From Candidatus Acidiferrales bacterium (GTDB lineage Bacteria > Acidobacteriota > Terriglobia > Acidiferrales > UBA7541), in the NCBI GenBank assembly GCA_030037525.1, contig JASHRC010000222.1:1-49593 (forward strand): a stretch of 49,593 nt of DNA. Direction: 5' to 3'. The translations under genes were made by a program, and so were the position numbers. Below the pieces are notes generated by a model. It was not told the DNA's origin and searched no databases. It saw nothing but the letters and a program-made list of their open reading frames with translations. Position 1 is the first letter of the stretch; every line of letters begins with the position of its first letter. Of this stretch, positions 45,901 to 49,593 are shown one piece after another.

Positions 45901-47486
45901 CCGTCGCCCGAATGCCCAAATTCAAGGGCCATCTGTACAACTGGTACGCGACCGACACGCTCGAACCGGTAGCGCCACGTTTCGTTTCCACGGTCGATAA
46001 CGGGAACCTCGTCGCGAGCCTGTGGACCTTAAAACAAGGGTGCCTGGAAGCGGCGAGGCAGCCGATCTTTCGGCCGGCTCTCTGGCGTGGAATCCACGAT
46101 ATCGCCGATTTGATGGTCGAACTGGTCGGCTCTGGGAACAACCCGCTCCTCGCTCGAGCGCGAGATCTCAGCCAAAGAGTGCGCGAGCTGGCCGGTCCTG
46201 ACAGGAACCGGTTCGACGTCATTCCAGGACTGGAAATCGATGTGGCCATCTTTGCCGAAAAAGTTTCGCGCTACGGCGCAAGCGCTGAGGTTTCCTGGTG
46301 GACTCATGAGCTAGAGTTGCGCGTGGCCAACCTGAAGCAACTGGTCGAAACCATGGCGCCGTGGCTTGCTCCGCCGTTCCGCGACTTCCCCATGGTGCGA
46401 TCGAGCGGAATCAAGAACATCCTGGAGAAACTTACCCTGGAATCGCTGCCAGATCTTTACCGGGTCAGCTTCGCCGGCGGTTCCGATGCCGAACTGCTGT
46501 CTGGCGCTTTGAAACAATCGATTCGCGCCGCCGAAGAACTTCTAGACCAACTCGCTTCTCTGGCTCGATCGGCCGACCGCATCGCCCAAGAAATGGACTT
46601 CCGCTTCTTGTACGACGAGGCGAAAAAACAACTTTCCATCGGCTACGACGGACAAGAAGATTCGGTCAGCAAGTATCACTATGATCTGCTCGCGTCGGAA
46701 GCACGCGCAGCCGTTTTCGTGGCTATCGCCAAAGGCGAAATACCTCAAGAGAGCTGGCTCGAGCTGGGTAGATCCTACGCGCCCTACAAAGGTGAGCCCG
46801 TCCTCCGCTCGTGGACCGGGACTGCCTTCGAATACCTGATGCCATGCCTGTGGATGAGAACCTACCCGAACACGCTTCTGGAGAGTGCGAGCAAGGCTGC
46901 CATCCGGGCACAGCAGCGCTTCGTGCCTCGAAGGAAGATTCCTTGGGGGATCTCGGAATCGGCATGCAATCAGCGGAATCCTGATGGCCACTATCGCTAT
47001 CACGCATTTGGCGTGCCCGGCTTGGCCATGAATCGGGACGATTGTTCAGGCGACATCGTGATTGCGCCCTACGCCACGTTTTTGGCGCTTCCGTTTGAAG
47101 CTGCCCGCTCGGTTCGAAACCTCAAGAAGATGAAGAAGCTTGGCTGGCTTTCCGCTTACGGGTTCTATGAGGCCGCTGATTTTACGCCGCGGCGCGTGCC
47201 GGATGGGAAAACGCACGAAATCATCCGCAGCTGGATGGCCCATCACGAGGGAATGACGCTTGTTGCCATTGCCAATGCTCTGTGCGATTCGGCGATGCTG
47301 CGCCGCTTCCACGCCGAACCGTGCGTGGCAGCCCACGAGCGTCTGCTGCACGAGCGTCGACCGAGTGCTCTACCGATTGAGAAGACAAATGAGATCCCGG
47401 AAACGGCGCCCAAGCGCCTGTTGAGTCTCATGGAGCGAGCCATCGACCACCCGGGATTTGCGAGCCTGGCTCCAAAAACGCAGTGA
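42909..47486 (+). CDS. cyclic beta-1,2-glucan synthase-like protein without phosphorylase domain
   Basis: 1525 residues. N-terminal helical region (about 1-330), membrane helices (about 337-390), a GT84-like glycosyltransferase core with TLDLDTQLP (about 546) and RRKHRWVRGDWQ (about 698), more membrane helices (about 737-787 and 860-897), and a glucoamylase-like (GH189-type cyclising) domain that includes RKIPWGISESACN and MAHHEGMTLVAIANAL. It ends shortly after. Classical NdvB/ChvB proteins are about 2800 residues with a further GH94 phosphorylase region that sets ring size; here that region is absent. It probably makes beta-1,2-linked or related glucans of different length control. Middle gene of a three-gene operon. 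Confidence 0.85.
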   Translation: MATVEQYPLNLTLLVPAPEPAVASGPATGDGRKFDFWLRALERWEPVEAGDSADALEGSWKAASKRIAETAEQLRQVIATGKVLRGEARVLSDNLTLLRAALDEAHAGIEAARKLPRARQKVSNEIVPRAFSLATTYLESALYAFDEHDFGEFLAAAQRSVPVRMAELWSLKAFLSLVLLSEIANLISRPIAAATCDFAGFPDSELRLPALVESLRTLADLQWKGFFERYASSEQILREDPFGAYEGMDFESREAYRTVVADLAEHSDRTEQEIARSAVNLAETAKRSRGQSARTKERTTHVGYYLMGPGQARLKAKIGYRPPFLRRIREELLRWPDFFYLIGIELATLAALGLLASFSHLPPLPLVLFLVLPAIECAVAILNLVATRWFPPRRLPRLDFSKGIPDDSAALVAVPILLTSEAQVRAAVQGLEIRFLANRDKNLHFALLTDLPDSSEEFDDQDRLAGFCSELIEQLNRKYAHAQKGSFFQFHRNRTYNPSEGLWMGWERKRGKLLDLNRFLLRQSDRFPIKVGNLSLLARIRYVITLDLDTQLPADAGRRLVGTIAHPLNRPVIDPATDTVVEGYGILQPRVDISIRSASRSRFAALLSGDTGVDFYTRAVSNVYQDLFGEGIFAGKGIYDVEAFQRVLEHRFPCNAVLSHDLIEGVYARTGLVSDIDVVDDYPSHFSAYSRRKHRWVRGDWQIIFGLFPRVRNSFGKMVRNPLSHISRWKIIDNLRRSLMDLAIFLVFLGGWLWLPGNPAYWTLAALAIMLFPTCFQFVFTILTARGAWLESRFWKNLVADFASGQSRVFFRLTFLCHQTFVSVDAVVRTLVRMKFTHKRLLQWETAADAEVGTGHSLVDVYLRWSPVIAVAIGALAFLVRPAALGPALPILILWAASNSISKWLDKPPRPGESRIRLEDRELIRNMALRTWRFFREYSSAEENWLIPDIVQQTPPQIAHRISTTNLGLLLNARQAALDFGFLTLGEFTRDTGRTLQTVARMPKFKGHLYNWYATDTLEPVAPRFVSTVDNGNLVASLWTLKQGCLEAARQPIFRPALWRGIHDIADLMVELVGSGNNPLLARARDLSQRVRELAGPDRNRFDVIPGLEIDVAIFAEKVSRYGASAEVSWWTHELELRVANLKQLVETMAPWLAPPFRDFPMVRSSGIKNILEKLTLESLPDLYRVSFAGGSDAELLSGALKQSIRAAEELLDQLASLARSADRIAQEMDFRFLYDEAKKQLSIGYDGQEDSVSKYHYDLLASEARAAVFVAIAKGEIPQESWLELGRSYAPYKGEPVLRSWTGTAFEYLMPCLWMRTYPNTLLESASKAAIRAQQRFVPRRKIPWGISESACNQRNPDGHYRYHAFGVPGLAMNRDDCSGDIVIAPYATFLALPFEAARSVRNLKKMKKLGWLSAYGFYEAADFTPRRVPDGKTHEIIRSWMAHHEGMTLVAIANALCDSAMLRRFHAEPCVAAHERLLHERRPSALPIEKTNEIPETAPKRLLSLMERAIDHPGFASLAPKTQ

Positions 47487-49000
47487 AACGGCTTCTCGAA
47501 ACTCTGGCATGGCTCGTTTGTGCCTGCCTACTAGCCGCAGCCGCTCGGGCGCAGGCCGGCCAAACCGCATCAACCACCCCAGAGTCCCTCATCGTAGATC
47601 CCTCCACACCCTCGCGCCCTTTTCCGCACTTTTGGGACGAGATGTTTGGCTCGGGCCGGGCGATTCTTAGCCTGCGCAGCAGCTACCGGGACGATTTGCG
47701 CGAAGTCAAGCGCGCGACCGGGCTCCACTACATTCGGTTCCACGCCATCTTCGATGATGAGGTGGGCGTCTACGACGAGGATGAGCAGGGCAACCCCAGG
47801 TACAACTTCTCCTACGTGGATCAGATCTACGATGGCTTGCTCGCAAGCGGAGTGCGTCCCTTCGTCGAGCTCAGCTTCATGCCGCGCAAACTGGCTGCCC
47901 GCGAGATCGTGCAAGCTTTCTGGTACAGGCCCATCGTTTCTCCTCCCAAATCCTGGGAGCGCTGGGGAGAGCTCATCTCGCATTTTGCCCAGCACCTTGT
48001 GGACCGCTACGGTATCGACGAAGTCTCACGGTGGTATTTCGAAGTGTGGAACGAACCGAATCTCGATTTTTGGGCGGGAGAACCGAAGGAAGAGACCTAT
48101 TACAAACTCTATGACACTACGGCCCAGGCGCTCAAGGCCGTAAGCCCCCGCCTGCGCGTGGGGGGGCCTGCGACAGCCCAAGCGGCCTGGGTCGACCGTT
48201 TTATTCGCCATGCGACCGAAAATCACGTTCCCGTCGATTTCGTCTCTACGCACGTCTACGGCAACGACTCGGCAAAAGACGTATTCGGCACCGATCAGGT
48301 GATCCCCCGCACCAAGATGGTCTGCCTGGCCGTAAAGAAGGTCCATACCCAGATTCAGCAGTCGGCTCGGCCCGATCTGCCGCTCATTTGGAGTGAGTTC
48401 AACGCCAGTTACAAGAACGAGCCAGACGTCACCGATTCGCTCTTTATGGGGCCGTGGCTCGCCGACACCATCCGCCAGTGCGACGGTTTGGTGGACATCC
48501 TGTCCTACTGGACCTTTTCCGACGTCTTTGAGGAACAGGGCGTGGTCAAACGCCCGTTTTATGGCGGATTTGGTTTGATCGCAGAGGACGGCCTTCCCAA
48601 GCCGTCCTTCAATGCCTTCAAGCTCTTCAACCGGCTGGGCAGTCGGCGCCTGGAGAACGACTCGACTTCGGCACTGGTAACCAAGCGAGCCGACAACACG
48701 CTGGTCATCGCCGTCTGGAACCTATTCCTGCCCGAGGAGGCCGGCACGCCGAAGAAGGTGAAAATCCGGGTGAAGGGCCGCGAGAGCGCACGCGCCCTCG
48801 TCTATCGCCTCGATTCCGCGCACGGTTCTTTGCTTGCGGCTTATGACCAGATGGGGAGACCCGCCTATCCCGCCTCGCAGCAAATCTCCGAGCTTCGTCA
48901 AGCGGCAAAGCTCGGGCCGCCGGCCGCGATCTCGCTCGCCCAAGGGGAGATGAGCATCGAACTTCCACCCCAGGGTCTGGCGCTTATCGAAGTGAAGTAG
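47483..49000 (+). CDS. secreted GH39-family glycoside hydrolase
   Basis: 505 residues with a signal peptide ending at about ARAQ. GTG start overlaps the stop of the synthase gene as GTGA, so translation is coupled. GH39 (beta-xylosidase / alpha-iduronidase clan A) barrel: acid/base Glu in VWNEPNLDFW (about 190) and nucleophile Glu in IWSEFNASY (about 303). The C-terminal beta domain carries ALVTKRADNTLVIAVWN. In this operon it may trim or recycle the glucan made and exported by the two genes before it; the exact linkage is unknown, as GH39 now covers several specificities. Confidence 0.88.
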   Translation: MKRLLETLAWLVCACLLAAAARAQAGQTASTTPESLIVDPSTPSRPFPHFWDEMFGSGRAILSLRSSYRDDLREVKRATGLHYIRFHAIFDDEVGVYDEDEQGNPRYNFSYVDQIYDGLLASGVRPFVELSFMPRKLAAREIVQAFWYRPIVSPPKSWERWGELISHFAQHLVDRYGIDEVSRWYFEVWNEPNLDFWAGEPKEETYYKLYDTTAQALKAVSPRLRVGGPATAQAAWVDRFIRHATENHVPVDFVSTHVYGNDSAKDVFGTDQVIPRTKMVCLAVKKVHTQIQQSARPDLPLIWSEFNASYKNEPDVTDSLFMGPWLADTIRQCDGLVDILSYWTFSDVFEEQGVVKRPFYGGFGLIAEDGLPKPSFNAFKLFNRLGSRRLENDSTSALVTKRADNTLVIAVWNLFLPEEAGTPKKVKIRVKGRESARALVYRLDSAHGSLLAAYDQMGRPAYPASQQISELRQAAKLGPPAAISLAQGEMSIELPPQGLALIEVK

Positions 49001-49206
49001 CTCGCCTGTTCCCGTCCCAACTGTATCTGTCAGTGGCTAGGTGACCCTCGACACAATCAAACACGTACCAACTTCAGCATGCGCTCGCCGGGGTCGTTTC
49101 CATTTTTGGTATGAGCTCGTCACCAGGGCCGCTGATTTCTGAGCTCACTTGCCAGTATATCCGTTCAGTTGCAACTACTTGGATCATGGCTTTCTACTGT
49201 CGATTA

Positions 49207-49232
49207 GTATCCCACTTGTGGTATCCCATTTG
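49207..49232 (+). promoter_or_regulatory. tandem direct repeat upstream of the receptor gene
   Basis: GTATCCCACTTG and GTATCCCATTTG stand 14 bases apart start to start, about 73 bases before the receptor ATG. A two-site operator is possible; one mismatch between copies. The rest of 49001-49304 shows no gene. Confidence 0.35.
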
Positions 49233-49304
49233 CTGAGTCGCACTTGACCGAAACCCCGACGTGCCTTGATTTCTCCGGTCAATTAGACACCGAGGAGGCG
49301 GGAC

Positions 49305-49593
49305 ATGAACCATAAACGGCTGGTGGTGATCGTGTTCCTTCTGGCGGTATTGGTCGCCCAAGCGAGAGTAGCCCGGGCGGACTTATATGGCAGCATCCGG
49401 GGCACGGTTATCGATCAAACCGGGGCGGCGGTCGTTGGCGTGGCGCTGACGGCGACCAATGTGGCCACAAACGTCTCGCAATCGGTGACCAGTGGCGCCG
49501 ATGGTTCTTACAGCTTCCTCGAACTGCCAATCGGGGATTACACGCTCCAAGCAGAAAAGTCAGGGTTCGAGACATTCACCGCGACCCGGATCC
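49305..49593 (+). CDS. TonB-dependent receptor, N-terminal part (cut by window edge)
   Basis: 96 codons visible. The ATG has GAGGAGG about seven bases upstream. A signal peptide (LVVIVFLLAVLVAQARVARA) is followed by a carboxypeptidase-regulatory-like domain: GSIRGTVIDQTGAAVVGVAL, then ATNVATNVSQ and DGSYSFLELPIGDYTLQAEK. This start is typical of the large acidobacterial TonB-dependent outer-membrane receptors, which import polymer fragments or siderophores; the barrel lies outside the window. It follows the glucan operon by 304 bases with its own upstream region. Confidence 0.88.
   Translation, partial: MNHKRLVVIVFLLAVLVAQARVARADLYGSIRGTVIDQTGAAVVGVALTATNVATNVSQSVTSGADGSYSFLELPIGDYTLQAEKSGFETFTATRI

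Noticed and set aside
44412-45932. 506-codon minus-strand open frame
   Set aside because: Fully opposite the glucan synthase gene; composition is that of an antisense shadow.
49095-49140. Pair of GAGCTC sites, considered as element ends
   Set aside because: Restriction-site-like six-base words with no target duplication or transposase nearby.

Overview
The window is high-GC, densely coded bacterial DNA that most resembles a soil member of the Acidobacteriota (Solibacter/Bryobacter or Vicinamibacter-like). The evidence is family content recognised from the sequence: Ser/Thr kinases fused to PD40 propellers or TolB-like/TPR sensors, a Tricorn-like protease, PQQ/cytochrome c dehydrogenases with a vicinal Cys pair, a secreted NTF2-like tandem resembling DUF8021, and a TonB-type receptor starting with a carboxypeptidase-regulatory-like domain. 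No rRNA, tRNA or CRISPR array was recognised.

Layout. 1-11.1 kb: a kinase cut by the left edge, a nearly full paralogue at 8.4-11.0 kb with a matching upstream region, a TPR kinase between them, and a patchwork of small genes and remnants (a frameshifted AbiU2/HEPN-like gene, an IS110-like transposase tail, a 38-residue Lys-rich protein with a near-ideal ribosome binding site) around adc and cfa. 11.3-18.5 kb: Tricorn-like protease, small membrane proteins, a CPBP protease, a NRAMP-fold transporter with altered metal-site motifs, and a DUF3467 protein. 18.5-20.2 kb: overlapping diguanylate cyclase and PilZ genes behind a perfect palindrome. 20.4-23.6 kb: a compact cysM-mec-cysO-moeZ-CDGSH operon, i.e. 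cysteine synthesis from a protein-bound thiocarboxylate. 23.9-34.0 kb: an oxidative cluster with an alpha-amino-acid ester hydrolase, two PQQ-cytochrome dehydrogenases, a carotenoid/lignostilbene-type oxygenase and two DUF8021-like secreted proteins. 34.2-37.7 kb: ICMT-like methyltransferase, PH-domain protein, PilZ-like/coiled-coil protein and amidohydrolase. 37.7-40.2 kb: deoA-cdd divergent from deoC (deoxynucleoside catabolism). 41.0-49.0 kb: an exporter, a cyclic-glucan-synthase-like enzyme lacking the C-terminal phosphorylase part, and a GH39 hydrolase in one operon. The right edge holds the start of a TonB-dependent receptor.

A recurring theme is gene decay at boundaries. Besides the HEPN and transposase relics, there is an orphan TPR-kinase tail (5.9 kb), a beta-lactamase tail between two catabolic genes (25.9-26.0 kb), and a subtilisin N-terminus overlapping the end of deoC (40.2-40.6 kb). 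The most promising multi-gene systems are the exporter/glucan synthase/GH39 operon, the PQQ-oxygenase-DUF8021 cluster and the CysO operon, whose carrier protein has a basic tail beyond its Gly-Gly. All family names come from motif recognition without database searches.
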